Origin: CAUPWF01 sp963515125
GTDB taxonomy: Bacteria > Bacillota > Clostridia > Lachnospirales > Lachnospiraceae
Assembly (NCBI GenBank): GCA_052116865.1
Contig: JBQKKG010000002.1
Coordinates: 1 to 64,000, forward strand
Direction of reading: 5' to 3'
Length of the DNA: 64,000 nt
Part shown: positions 41,298-50,757 of the stretch, piece by piece
How positions within the stretch are numbered: position 1 is the stretch's first letter
Layout of the letters: each line of letters opens with the position of its first letter
Program-made: the position numbers and the translations under genes
The notes under the pieces: generated by a model
Databases searched by the model: none
What the model was told of the DNA's origin: nothing
What the model saw: only the letters and a program-made list of their open reading frames with translations

Positions 41298-42233
41298 CTA
41301 ACACTTTTGACACATTTCTCCCTGCTGCGGTAAAAATACAGAAAACGTTGTTCCTCCTTGTGGAAAAGAAGATACCTTGATATAACCTCCCTCATTCGTA
41401 ATAATCTGGCGCGCCAAATATAATCCGATTCCCACACCATCACTATCACTAACGAAAGGCGATCGATAAAAACGTTGGAATATAATCGCTTGTTCCTCCT
41501 CTGGAATCCCAATTCCTGTATCTGTTATATCAATTTTGCAGAAGAGTTCATAAGCTTGAATTCGTATCTTCACTGCCCCTCCTATTGGTGTGTATTTTAC
41601 AGCATTATCCACAATATTATAAATAGATTCTGTTGTCCATTTACGATCAAAATACGCTTTTTCTTGGGTAGGCTCTATCAATAAACTAATTTCCTTTGCA
41701 TCGGCACTTGGTTTGATTTGTCCACATACACTATCAATTACTGACTGTATATAGTCTTCTTTGGGATGTAATACAAATATACCAGCTTCTAATCTGGATG
41801 TTTTTACAAGAGATGTAACTAAAAAATTCAACTTCCCTGCTTGTGTATTTAGCGCGTCCACACACGGTATACTTTCATGCGGCAAGTTCTGTTCACTTAA
41901 GAGTTGTGCATACAGTAGAATGTTAGCTATTGGAGTTTTTGTCTGATGAGAAATATCCGCGATCAACTCTTTAATTCTATCTTTTTCTTCCTTCATATTG
42001 TTGGCCTCTAGCTCGTTATTTGAAAGATAACACGCTAATCTTGTTTCGATTGCCGAGAGACGACTTTCGTCAAAAGCATTTTCAGTAAACGTTCCGTCTA
42101 TAGCAGCATTTACCATTTCCTCTATCCTTACTAATATACTTTTCACTTTATTACGACTGATTTGTATCACTACAATGCAACTTACAATCATCAATCCAGA
42201 GACAATTACCAAAATCAGATTTATGATATCCAT
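41298..42233 (-). CDS. Sensor histidine kinase (BceS-like)
   Basis: 311 aa. One N-terminal transmembrane segment (residues about 4-26), no sizeable extracellular domain, then HisKA with LIADISHQTKTPIANILLY (phospho-acceptor His) and a HATPase domain with NAVKYTPIGG, DTGIGIPEEE and VGIGLYLA. Intramembrane-type kinases of this layout usually sense antimicrobial peptides through a partner BceAB transporter. The neighbouring transporter is deleted, so sensing is probably lost or altered. Its start is next to the response regulator's stop. Confidence 0.88.
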   Translation of the reverse strand: MDIINLILVIVSGLMIVSCIVVIQISRNKVKSILVRIEEMVNAAIDGTFTENAFDESRLSAIETRLACYLSNNELEANNMKEEKDRIKELIADISHQTKTPIANILLYAQLLSEQNLPHESIPCVDALNTQAGKLNFLVTSLVKTSRLEAGIFVLHPKEDYIQSVIDSVCGQIKPSADAKEISLLIEPTQEKAYFDRKWTTESIYNIVDNAVKYTPIGGAVKIRIQAYELFCKIDITDTGIGIPEEEQAIIFQRFYRSPFVSDSDGVGIGLYLARQIITNEGGYIKVSSFPQGGTTFSVFLPQQGEMCQKC

Positions 42234-42234
42234 A

Positions 42235-42912
42235 TTATTTTACCACCCATGTATATCCAATTCCATATACTGTTTTTATGTATTGAGGAGTAGCAGGAGT
42301 TTCCTCCAACTTGTCACGGAGCCTTTTGATCGTTACAGATAATGCATTTTCATCAACATACTCTGCTGCATCTGTCCAAATATGATCTACTAGGTTGGCA
42401 CGTGGAACTGTTTTCCCCCGGTTCTCTACTAGAATACACAATAACTTTTGTTCCGTTTTGCTCAGTTCAATCATTTGCTTTCCCTTCCAAAACTCCATTT
42501 GATGAAATCCAAATGTAAAGTCATCAATGACAATCTCCTCTTTGGGATGTCCTACGGACTTACGTAACTGCGTATTTACTCGTGCCCGAAGAACGGCAAG
42601 GCTAAATGGCTTTGTAATATAATCATCTGCCCCAAGTTCTAATCCTGTTACAATATCTGTCTCCATATCATTTGCAGTTAATAGGATTACTGGTACTGAT
42701 GATTTCAATCGAAGTTCCTTCAAAAATTCCAATCCACTACCATCTGGCAAATTAACATCCAATATAATTAAGTGAATATGAAATGTATCCAACTTTTTAC
42801 TTGCATCTAGAATGGTATGAACTTGTGTAATATTCATATCATTACTTTTTAATGCAATTGCAATTCCATGACACAGCATTTGGTCATCTTCTACGATCAA
42901 TAATTCTTTCAT
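42235..42912 (-). CDS. OmpR-family response regulator
   Basis: 225 aa. Receiver domain (LLIVEDDQMLCHGIAIAL; LIILDVNLPDGSG with the phospho-acceptor Asp; LGADDYITKPFSLAVL with Lys) and a C-terminal winged helix (ELSKTEQKLLCILVENRGKTVPR; VTIKRLRDKLEETPATPQYI). First gene of the two-component operon, one base from the kinase gene. It would have activated the now-deleted transporter. No target site was found. Confidence 0.92.
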   Translation of the reverse strand: MKELLIVEDDQMLCHGIAIALKSNDMNITQVHTILDASKKLDTFHIHLIILDVNLPDGSGLEFLKELRLKSSVPVILLTANDMETDIVTGLELGADDYITKPFSLAVLRARVNTQLRKSVGHPKEEIVIDDFTFGFHQMEFWKGKQMIELSKTEQKLLCILVENRGKTVPRANLVDHIWTDAAEYVDENALSVTIKRLRDKLEETPATPQYIKTVYGIGYTWVVK

Positions 42913-43048
42913 TGTTTTTACTCCTCATAAGGAACTGTTATAATTCTTTTTAATCTAATAAGTGTATTATATCATGCTCCCTGACACATATCAGCTGTTA
43001 AACTTCTTTTGTAACCAAGTTTTGAAATTTATTAAGGAAAGACCACTT

Positions 43049-43804
43049 TTATTGATCCATTTCTTTATTTAATCTGTTATTAGCAAAAGCAAAGGACAAC
43101 CCTGCAAGTAAAGTAAGTACGACTATTGATAGTATGATTTCATTTCTTTGAACTGTTCCATATAAAATAATTGAGCGAACACTATTGATGACATGTGTGA
43201 ATGGATTAAGATTTATCACTACCTTTAATAGTCCACCAATCTCATTGACTGGAAATAGTGCAGAACTTAAGAAGAATATTGGTAAAACAATAGCATTCAT
43301 AAATGTTTCATACATCATCTCATTAGGCAGGATCAAACTAATTGCATAAGCCATACCTGCCATAAAAAAAGAGGTTAAGAACACCAATAAAATAATGATA
43401 CCTAAACCTATTAGATCATGAAATAAATTGACAGAAAAAAATAAACCAATGACACTCATAATAGATACTTCTAGAAAAGAGCACAGTATGGCTTCCAATA
43501 ATTGTCCTACTATAATAGAACCTCTTTCAATAGGCGCTATCAATATCCTATAAAAGCTACCATCAGCTTTCATCATATAATTCATCATTCCACTACTCCC
43601 GCAAGTTGAAAAACTTACTAAGATAATTAATCCGGAAAAGATAAATGCTGTGTAATTTTTAATTCCTGTATTCCTCATTGTTTCTTCTGCAACTGCACTA
43701 TATAGTACAAGCCATAAAATGGGCTGTAGTATGGTAATTATAATTGTGAAACGATTATGAAAGCGCCATTTTATATTCTTTTTCAAAATTGTACAGACAC
43801 TCAT
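43049..43804 (-). CDS. ABC-2 type permease (DrrB-like)
   Basis: 251 aa with six hydrophobic segments and the ABC-2 signature region around LPIFFLSSALFPVNEIGGLLK and NLNPFTHVINSVRSII. Such small permeases pair with the ATPase encoded just upstream (4-bp overlap) to export drugs or lipids. The upstream AraC/GyrI regulator suggests a small-molecule inducer. Confidence 0.9.
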   Translation of the reverse strand: MSVCTILKKNIKWRFHNRFTIIITILQPILWLVLYSAVAEETMRNTGIKNYTAFIFSGLIILVSFSTCGSSGMMNYMMKADGSFYRILIAPIERGSIIVGQLLEAILCSFLEVSIMSVIGLFFSVNLFHDLIGLGIIILLVFLTSFFMAGMAYAISLILPNEMMYETFMNAIVLPIFFLSSALFPVNEIGGLLKVVINLNPFTHVINSVRSIILYGTVQRNEIILSIVVLTLLAGLSFAFANNRLNKEMDQ

Positions 43805-44745
43805 TCTATTGCCTCCTTTTCTGTCAATCTTACAAATATACTTTCTAAAGTAGGCTGTGATATTTCAATGCCTCTAAATAAAATTTGGTTGTCCAACAAA
43901 AAGGAGATGAATGTTCGAAAATCTTTTGCACTATCATTTGTGGTTATAGTAATTGTAGTATTTTCTAGAACAATCTTATGCTCATAATATGTCTTTGTTA
44001 ATAGTTTTCTTGCCGCGTTTGCATCTTCTTTTGTAGCGAACCTAATTTCTATATTCTCTTGACGTAAATAACATTTTAATTCAGACGGCGTACCTTGTAT
44101 TGCTTCTCGACCATTTCTCATAATGCAGATCGTGTCGCTTAAGTTGTCTGCTTCTTCCAAATAGTGAGTGGTCAAAAAAATAGTTGTTCCAAAATTATCA
44201 CGTATCTTTTTTACCATGTTCCACATTGCCATGCGTGACTGAATATCCATACCAACAGTCGGCTCATCTAAAAACAAAATCTTAGGATTTGACATCATAT
44301 TCATGGCAATATCTAATCGTCTTTTGATACCACCAGAATACGAAACAACAGGATATTTCAAATAGTGCTTTAAATCAAATTCCTCAATCAGTAAATCCAT
44401 GCGCTTTTTTGCTTCTGCTTTAGGGACGTTGTATAATCTCCCTTGAAACAGCATGTTCTCTTCTAAGGATAAGTGCGTATCAATAGACGTTTGTTGTGCT
44501 ACACATGCAATATTTAGACGAATAAATTCGGAGTTTTTGAGAATATCCTTTCCAAATATTGTAACACTTCCAGATGTAGGCTTTAAAAAGGTAATTAATA
44601 TGTGAATCAATGTAGATTTTCCCGCACCATTTTGCCCCAATAAAGAAAAAATTTCTCCTGGTTTTACGGTTAAATCTAAATTGCTTAATGCTTGTACGCC
44701 ATTTTTGTATGTCTTACTCAGATTTTGCACTTGTATAGCATTCAT
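43801..44745 (-). CDS. ABC transporter ATP-binding protein (DrrA-like)
   Basis: 314 aa. Walker A GQNGAGKST, signature SYSGGIKRRLDIAM, Walker B ILFLDEPTVGMD and switch His in FLTTHYLEEAD. The C-terminal extension (residues about 215-314) is the DUF4162-type domain of DrrA-like drug exporters. It starts two bases after the AraC-type gene's end and overlaps the permease gene by 4 bp. Confidence 0.93.
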   Translation of the reverse strand: MNAIQVQNLSKTYKNGVQALSNLDLTVKPGEIFSLLGQNGAGKSTLIHILITFLKPTSGSVTIFGKDILKNSEFIRLNIACVAQQTSIDTHLSLEENMLFQGRLYNVPKAEAKKRMDLLIEEFDLKHYLKYPVVSYSGGIKRRLDIAMNMMSNPKILFLDEPTVGMDIQSRMAMWNMVKKIRDNFGTTIFLTTHYLEEADNLSDTICIMRNGREAIQGTPSELKCYLRQENIEIRFATKEDANAARKLLTKTYYEHKIVLENTTITITTNDSAKDFRTFISFLLDNQILFRGIEISQPTLESIFVRLTEKEAIE

Positions 44746-44747
44746 GT

Positions 44748-45626
44748 TTATTCCTCCTTAATTGGGATTTGGACTTCAGTAATAGCAACCCATACTTCTG
44801 AATGTCCTTTTGTAGGATTTCCATCATATATTGGATATACTTCAATATCTGGAAGTCCAGCATATTCATAGCCAGAAAATAGCAACCACTCCGTATAGAA
44901 ACGTTTGAAGACACTTTGTACATTTTCTTTTAAAAATCCGTCATTTTCAAAGATGACCCAAGTAGAAGCTGGTATATAATATTCATGCATACCAGCTGGA
45001 ACGGCATTGCTTGTAGCTGAAGCTATATAGTAAAAGATATTTTGCGGATTTTCATATACACTTACTCCTAAGATACCAGCAGGACTTTTATTCCCTAATT
45101 CCGCTATTGTTTGAATTTCGTGATTTTTCATTGTACTGCTCCAAAAGTTAGGGACTTTTTTTTGATTGTCTTCCATATCTTCTGACAAATCAGTACGTAT
45201 CCCAACAATACGCATTGCTTCTTTCTTCTCAATATGATACTGCATAGCATTACCTCCTGTAACTTCGATAGAAAATCTTATTGCTGGATATGCATTCAAA
45301 GTAGCGCCCAGATCTTTTGCCATAGTGGGCGCAATCCCATGAACGGATTGAAATGCTCTATTAAATGATGTGGGAGAAGCATACCCATATTTAAGAGCGA
45401 TATCTAATACCCTACTATCAGTCCTTTGAAGTTCAAACCCAGCCTGCGTCATTCTTCGACGTCTGATGTATTCAGATAACGAGACACCAGCAACATAGGA
45501 AAAAAGTCTTTGAAAATAAAAAGTGGAACAACAAGCTCTTTTCGCTATTTCATCAGAAGATATTTCTTTATCTAAATGACTTTCCACATATTCTATGGCA
45601 TTACTTAAGTTCTTTAACCATTCCAT
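44748..45626 (-). CDS. AraC-family regulator with GyrI-like ligand-binding domain
   Basis: 292 aa. N-terminal double AraC helix-turn-helix (EISSDEIAKRACCSTFYFQRLF; VLDIALKYGYASPTSFNRAFQ) and C-terminal GyrI-like/AraC effector-binding domain (IEKKEAMRIVGIRTDL; TEWLLFSGYEYAGLPDIEVYP). This architecture (Rob, BltR-like) binds hydrophobic drugs and turns on exporters. It is the first gene of the unit with the DrrAB-like transporter, which is its likely target. Confidence 0.9.
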   Translation of the reverse strand: MEWLKNLSNAIEYVESHLDKEISSDEIAKRACCSTFYFQRLFSYVAGVSLSEYIRRRRMTQAGFELQRTDSRVLDIALKYGYASPTSFNRAFQSVHGIAPTMAKDLGATLNAYPAIRFSIEVTGGNAMQYHIEKKEAMRIVGIRTDLSEDMEDNQKKVPNFWSSTMKNHEIQTIAELGNKSPAGILGVSVYENPQNIFYYIASATSNAVPAGMHEYYIPASTWVIFENDGFLKENVQSVFKRFYTEWLLFSGYEYAGLPDIEVYPIYDGNPTKGHSEVWVAITEVQIPIKEE

Positions 45627-45768
45627 TGTTTTACCTCCCTGTATAGAAGCATACCTTATTTAGAAAATTTATTCCTCACTTCTTGTGCCCTCTTTTGTAA
45701 ACTTTTTCATGGAAAAAATCCTTCCCCACTAATCATTTAATGCTCATTAAGCACCGGAAATCTATCGA

Positions 45769-48141
45769 CTAACTTCTATATACAATTTGTTTTGCACTGG
45801 TACACGCTTTGATATCTAATTCCGTTTGTTTATAAAATTCCCTGAATTTTTTGGGACAAGTTATAATGAGTTCTGGCAACTCATCTTTCATTGACATTTG
45901 CTGCTCCGTCTTTTTTCTTCGAACTCCACCTATTAATTCTTGGATATGCTTTCCGAATTCAATATATATACTTTGTGTTTCAGTCGTATTCCACAACATC
46001 TGATGTATCGACATCATACTTTCATGCTTTTTATAAAAGTCTTGATAAATATAATCGGTTACATACGGTGTGTAAATTGCATATAATTTTAGTATGCCTA
46101 ACAAACCATTGTACAGCGCATATTGACCGGAATGTCTTTGTTCAATCCCGTGTTTATCCGGTTGATAAAGTCTTTCTTTTACAATTTCAATATAGTAATC
46201 ACAAAAATCTTTCCAGAATAACTCATCAATTTCATGCCTTGCCTGACCTATTTCATAATGCTCTAGAAGCTCTGTAACTGTTACAGTTGTTTCATTTACT
46301 CGTTGCAAGATCCATTGATCGATAGGCAGTAAGTTCGCTTTTTCATAAGGATTTGGTCTTACATAGTCATCCAACTGCATAATCGCAAATTTGGAAGCAT
46401 TATATATTTTTGTTATGAATCTTTTGGAAAGTTTCAATTCATCCTCGGTAAAAAAGGTGTCCGTTCCCAGTTTGCTATTGGCCGCCCAATATCGTATTGC
46501 ATCTGCCGAATGATTTTCTATCAATGTCATAGGAGTATTGGAGCCATTATTCTTAGATTTACTTATTTTTTCTCCTGGTTTTGCTAACACAAATCCACTG
46601 ATCATAATGTCTTTCCAAGGAATATCGCCTGTATGATATAAACTCTTTACAATGGTATAAAATGCCCATGTTCGAATGATTTCATGGGCCTGATTTCTCA
46701 TTCCCATTGGAAGTATTTCTTTAACAATATCGTTATCTTCTCCATATTTAGCATTGATCAAAGGCGTTAAAGAAGACGTCGCCCAAGTATCAAATACAGC
46801 ATCTTCTGGAATAAAATCGTTACACCCACATTCACACTTTTTTAGAGGTTTCTCTTCCAGTGGATGAACTGGGAGTTGCTCATATTCTGCAAAAATTGGC
46901 TTTTTGCACTCCTTGCAATACCATACTGGGAATGGTACTCCAAAATATCTTTGTCTTGAAATACACCAATCCCATTTTAGATTTTCCACCCATATCTTAT
47001 ATCGATTTTTCATATGTTCTGGGTGCCATTTTATTTCATCCGCTGCTTGCAATAATCTTTGTTTTTCCGATAATACATCGATGTACCATTGGTTTGAGGG
47101 AATAATCTCAACCTCGGTACCACAGCGTTCATGCACTGCAACAGTATGATTCATTCTTTCCTGTTTTACAAGCAATCCTTTTTCTAGTAAAATTTCAATT
47201 ATTCTAGCTCTAGCTGACTTCGTTTTCATTCCACCAATGTACAAAACATTCCTATTTATCACTCCACCTTGCATGATTGTTTCTTTATAAGGAAGATTGT
47301 ACTTCTTATACCACTCCAAATCTGTTGAATCACCGAAAGTTGCACACATAACAACTCCCGTCCCCTTTTCCATTGAAACAGATTCATCGGCTATAATGGG
47401 TATTTCGAAGTCATACAAAGGTACTGTGGCCTTCTTTCCAATAAAGTCACCATATCTAGAATCTTCTGGATGCACAAAAATGCATACACATCCATAAAGT
47501 AATTCTGGTCTTGTGGTAGCGATTAATAACTCCCCTAATGATGTTCTAAAATTCAAATAGTTAAATGTTGTCTCACATTCTTTTGTCTCTAACTCCGCCT
47601 GTGCAATAGACGTTTGACACTCCGTACACCACAAAACTGGAGATTCTTTCATGTATACCTTTTGCATTTTTACTAGCTCTAAAAATGATCTCTGCGATAT
47701 CTTTTGTGACAAAGAAGAAATTGTTTGATACTGGAGTGACCAATCAACACTAAACCCAAGTCTCTTCCACAGCATTTTGAATTCATCTTCATATTTTTCA
47801 ATAGTATTCATGCAGCGATTGCTAAACTCCGTTCTGGATACGTCTGCCGCCCTAATATTCTCGTCCTTTTCTACTAAACGTTCAGTAGGAAGGCCGTTAT
47901 CATCAAAACCAAAGGGATAGAACACATCAAACCCTTGCATCCGCTTAAATCTAGCTATCATTTCCGCTTGTGTGTAAGAAAACACGTGACCTACATGAAG
48001 CTTCCCACTTACTGTTGGCGGCGGGGTATCAATAGAAAAAATTTTTCTATATTTACCGTGTTGGTATTTGTAAATATCATTTTCCTCCCACATTTTTCCC
48101 AATTCCACTTCTGCCTTTTGAAAATCATACTTCTTATCCAT
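45769..48141 (-). CDS. valS: Valyl-tRNA synthetase, short archaeal-like form
   Basis: 790 aa, shorter than the usual bacterial enzyme of about 880 aa; it lacks the C-terminal coiled coil. HIGH motif is KLHVGH, KMSKS is KISKS; GFDDNGLPTERLVEK is typical of the archaeal/rickettsial-type class I ValRS, followed by the CP1 editing domain (TTRPELLYGCVCIFV) and anticodon-binding domain. It charges tRNA-Val. A T-box leader lies upstream. The divergent form may be a second ValRS in this genome, which cannot be checked from this window. Confidence 0.93.
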   Translation of the reverse strand: MDKKYDFQKAEVELGKMWEENDIYKYQHGKYRKIFSIDTPPPTVSGKLHVGHVFSYTQAEMIARFKRMQGFDVFYPFGFDDNGLPTERLVEKDENIRAADVSRTEFSNRCMNTIEKYEDEFKMLWKRLGFSVDWSLQYQTISSLSQKISQRSFLELVKMQKVYMKESPVLWCTECQTSIAQAELETKECETTFNYLNFRTSLGELLIATTRPELLYGCVCIFVHPEDSRYGDFIGKKATVPLYDFEIPIIADESVSMEKGTGVVMCATFGDSTDLEWYKKYNLPYKETIMQGGVINRNVLYIGGMKTKSARARIIEILLEKGLLVKQERMNHTVAVHERCGTEVEIIPSNQWYIDVLSEKQRLLQAADEIKWHPEHMKNRYKIWVENLKWDWCISRQRYFGVPFPVWYCKECKKPIFAEYEQLPVHPLEEKPLKKCECGCNDFIPEDAVFDTWATSSLTPLINAKYGEDNDIVKEILPMGMRNQAHEIIRTWAFYTIVKSLYHTGDIPWKDIMISGFVLAKPGEKISKSKNNGSNTPMTLIENHSADAIRYWAANSKLGTDTFFTEDELKLSKRFITKIYNASKFAIMQLDDYVRPNPYEKANLLPIDQWILQRVNETTVTVTELLEHYEIGQARHEIDELFWKDFCDYYIEIVKERLYQPDKHGIEQRHSGQYALYNGLLGILKLYAIYTPYVTDYIYQDFYKKHESMMSIHQMLWNTTETQSIYIEFGKHIQELIGGVRRKKTEQQMSMKDELPELIITCPKKFREFYKQTELDIKACTSAKQIVYRS

Positions 48142-48184
48142 GATGGATACCTCCTATAAAAATAATTACAAAACAGACAAAAAA

Positions 48185-48472
48185 TTCGCCCTAAGCTAAT
48201 GCTTAGGGCGAACTAACGTGTCCGTGGTACCACCTAAATTCAGAAATACTTCTGCTCTTATTACAATACGGGAATATCATTGGATTCCGATATCGCTTCC
48301 CTAGATAACGGTGGGAATTTCCGTTGGAGTCTACTAAGATCATTCTGTTCAATCCAAAGCTCAAAGGCTACTTCCATGCTCCCTTCACGAAGATTTCCAC
48401 CAACCATCTTCTCTCTATTCTTCCAGAATAACATGTACTCCTCCTCGTCAACGCTTTTGCCTGCAATTGTTA
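48185..48472 (-). ncRNA. T-box leader of valS
   Basis: Contains the T-box antiterminator sequence GGTGGTACCACGGACACG, then a perfect 12-bp terminator stem (TTCGCCCTAAGC/GCTTAGGGCGAA) and a run of six T before valS. The upstream stem I region holds GAAGTAG, whose GTA (48371-48369) would be a valine specifier. Uncharged tRNA-Val binding would permit read-through. Confidence 0.92.
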
Positions 48473-48478
48473 ATAACA

Positions 48479-48506
48479 ATTGTATCACAAAAGAATTATG
48501 TGTCAA
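48479..48506 (-). promoter_or_regulatory. Promoter of the valS leader
   Basis: Leftward TTGACA (48506-48501), 16-bp spacer and TACAAT (48484-48479), placing the start about 330 nt before valS, upstream of the T-box. Confidence 0.75.
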
Positions 48507-48624
48507 CCCTACTTTTAAACGATCTTACCTGCGTCATAAAATTATTATCTTTTAATTTATGTATTTATCGTTCTCTATTATCATTATTGTGCCATTCATT
48601 CATACAAGCATTTATAAATAATAT

Positions 48625-48657
48625 AAAAAAACCTCCCAAAACAAATGTCTTGAGAGG
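48625..48657 (-). terminator. Original rpsI operon terminator, now next to the element's left end
   Basis: Minus-strand stem CCTCTCAA/TTGGGAGG (one mismatch) followed by seven T. Before integration it would have stood about 40 bp after the rpsI stop codon; the element now separates them by 8.4 kb. Confidence 0.75.
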
Positions 48658-48696
48658 CCTGAATTGTGTTGAGTTGTAATACAGTTTTCTGGATAT

Positions 48697-48714
48697 TATC
48701 TCTTTGATAGCTGT
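48697..48714. repeat. Left attachment site of the element
   Basis: TATCTCTTTGATAGCTGT; matches the right site at 57098-57115 in 16 of 18 positions, the first 11 being identical. Confidence 0.8.
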
Positions 48715-48760
48715 TTGCGAACTGTAGAATCGCATGAATGCTGGATTCTTGGATAGCGAT

Positions 48761-48795
48761 GTTAGTTACGTGTGATTTATCCACGACATCTCACA
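48761..48795. repeat. Left arm-type repeats of the element
   Basis: GTTAGTTAC (48761-48769) and CACGACATCTCACA (48782-48795) recur in the same order and orientation near the right end (56999-57007 and 57029-57042). They are probably integrase or excisionase binding sites. Confidence 0.6.
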
Positions 48796-48826
48796 GCGTC
48801 TCAGGACATTTTATATTCTGACTCAA

Positions 48827-49870
48827 TTACAATTCTTTATCTTCAATTAAATCTTTCAATTCTTCCTTACTTGGCAAAACTGTTTGGTACTTGCTTGCAA
48901 ATATCTGATTGTTATCTTCCGGCAAAGTCATTTCGACAATAGCATCCTTTTTATCTTTACAAATAATAATACCGATTGTAGGATTTTCTTCTTCTAATTT
49001 CACCTTACGATCGTAGTAATTTACATACATTTGCATCTGCCCCAAGTCTTGATGCTTCAGATGTCCGATTTTCAAATCAAATAACACAAAACTTCTTAGA
49101 ATCCTGTTATAGAACACTAAATCTACATGATAATGCTCTTCTTCAAAAGTAAATCTTACTTGTCTTCCAACAAAGGTAAATCCACGTCCTAATTCCAGTA
49201 AGAATTTTTGCAAATTATCAATAATGCGGTTTTCTAATTCTGTCTCCGAATATGTGACTAATTCTGGCAATCCTATAAACTCTAATACATATGGATCTTT
49301 AAAAATATCCCGTGGATTTTCAATAAGTTGCCCTTCCAAAGCTAATTTCATTACTTCATCTTTATCCCTGCTCAAAACCAAGCGTTCATATAGCGAACTG
49401 CTAACCTGCCTTGCTAATTCACTTTTGCTCCAACCATTTCGATATGTCTCAATCTCATAAAAATGTCTCTCATCAACATCCGAAATACGCATAAGTACAA
49501 GATAATGTGACCAGCTTAAATAAAATTTTCTACCTTCGATTGTTTTTGGCAATTTATCAGATTGGGGAAACGCTGTTTCCCCAATTGTGTCTTTGGAAAA
49601 TACTTTGTAAAAACGACGCATAAGCTTCAAATTATCTAGAGAAAATCCTTTCCCAAACTCTTCTGTTAATCGACTTGATAAAGTATGCAGTATATATTTA
49701 CCATACTCCGCTCTTTCTTTACCTTGCTGCTCTTCTTCAACTATTATTCGTCCAGCTTCATAATAGGAATATACCATGGTCATGTTAACAGCAGTCACTA
49801 GATTTTTCTTGGCACTTTTGAATAAATCAACTACTTCATTAATAAATTTTTCACTTTTGATTTCGTCCAT
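48827..49870 (-). CDS. DUF1016 / YhcG-like PDDEXK nuclease
   Basis: 347 aa. N-terminal DUF1016 helical domain (VNMTMVYSYYEAGRIIVEEEQQG; GFSLDNLKLMRRFYKVF; SWSHYLVLMRI) and C-terminal PDDEXK nuclease domain (LLELGRGFTFVGRQ; YHVDLVFYNRILRSFVLFDLKIG with Asp and E/D-x-K type residues; MQMYVNYYDR). YhcG proteins are common on mobile elements and in defence islands, often near restriction systems, but their function is unsettled. Here it is the last leftward gene before the left attachment site, so it is cargo. The D-L-K triad replaces the usual E-x-K. Confidence 0.88.
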   Translation of the reverse strand: MDEIKSEKFINEVVDLFKSAKKNLVTAVNMTMVYSYYEAGRIIVEEEQQGKERAEYGKYILHTLSSRLTEEFGKGFSLDNLKLMRRFYKVFSKDTIGETAFPQSDKLPKTIEGRKFYLSWSHYLVLMRISDVDERHFYEIETYRNGWSKSELARQVSSSLYERLVLSRDKDEVMKLALEGQLIENPRDIFKDPYVLEFIGLPELVTYSETELENRIIDNLQKFLLELGRGFTFVGRQVRFTFEEEHYHVDLVFYNRILRSFVLFDLKIGHLKHQDLGQMQMYVNYYDRKVKLEEENPTIGIIICKDKKDAIVEMTLPEDNNQIFASKYQTVLPSKEELKDLIEDKEL

Positions 49871-49906
49871 ATATCTCCTTTCCAGCCAAATGGAAACTTT
49901 TCTCTC

Positions 49907-50737
49907 TTATAAATATTGATTTCGTTGCCTATACGCCTCATAAAACATAACTGTAGCAGCACATCCTACATTAAAAGAGCTTGCAAATGAAGATTCAACC
50001 ATCGGTATAGTTCCAAGAATATCACAGCTCTCAGAGAATGCGTTACAAAGCCCATCTGTTTCATTTCCTACCATAAACATAACAGGATCCATCATATTAA
50101 TCTCATATAGGGGATTTTCTTTATGTGCCGTCGTCCCAATTGTTTGAAATCTTGGGTATTTTCGTTTTAATGCCTTAATCAACTCGATTGCTTTTGTACT
50201 TTCTGGAAGTCTAATAATTTTGGTTTTAAAAAAAGAACCCATAGATGATGTCACAACATCAGGATCATATAAATCAACTGAATGGCCCGTTAGAATTAGT
50301 AATTCTATTCCCAATGAATCGCATGAACGAATAATCGTTCCTAAATTCCCCTTATTTGACGGCCTATCAAACAATGCCAATACAGGATTGGAAGACAACT
50401 CCTCAATATCTATCGTATCGTCTCTCATTTTAACAATTGCCATTAATTCAGAAGTATCTTCCTTTCCGCTTATCTCTTTCATTAATTCTAGTGAAAGATT
50501 ATAATTAATCGATGCTTTTACAGATGAAATTATACCACTAGCCCAATCTGAACAACCTAATTCTTCGCTGTATAGAAATGATTCAATCTCCCACTTATTA
50601 CGGATTGCCTCATTAATATTTCGTACCCCTTCTACAATAAACTCGTTATACTTGAACCGCTTATTTCTATTTGACTTAAGAACAACAATTTTCTGAAACA
50701 CATTATTTCTTGCGATTATTTTCTCTGTTTTTGTCAT
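49907..50737 (-). CDS. aviRb: AviRb-like 23S rRNA 2'-O-methyltransferase (TrmH/SpoU family)
   Basis: 276 aa from ATG 50737 behind GGAGG. An N-terminal L30e-like substrate-binding domain (NRNKRFKYNEFIVEGVRNINEA) precedes a SPOUT methyltransferase domain with the three motifs: FDRPSNKGNLGTIIRSCDSLG, MVGNETDGL and ESSFASSFNVGCAATVMFYEA. Compared from memory with Streptomyces viridochromogenes AviRb, the NRNKR..GEF.V.GVR start, FDRP...GN.G.IIRS.D.LG, GH..D.YDP and SS.GS.F stretches agree. AviRb methylates the ribose of U2479 (E. coli numbering) and blocks orthosomycins. It is paired with an AviRa-like gene, which strengthens the call. A generic TrmH-type enzyme is the alternative. Confidence 0.8.
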   Translation of the reverse strand: MTKTEKIIARNNVFQKIVVLKSNRNKRFKYNEFIVEGVRNINEAIRNKWEIESFLYSEELGCSDWASGIISSVKASINYNLSLELMKEISGKEDTSELMAIVKMRDDTIDIEELSSNPVLALFDRPSNKGNLGTIIRSCDSLGIELLILTGHSVDLYDPDVVTSSMGSFFKTKIIRLPESTKAIELIKALKRKYPRFQTIGTTAHKENPLYEINMMDPVMFMVGNETDGLCNAFSESCDILGTIPMVESSFASSFNVGCAATVMFYEAYRQRNQYL

Positions 50738-50757
50738 GTAATATCCTCCAAAATCAA

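Noticed and set aside
48261..48506. Open frame MTHNSFVIQ... on the minus strand
   Set aside because: It lies within the valS T-box leader and its promoter; the conserved RNA structure explains the sequence.
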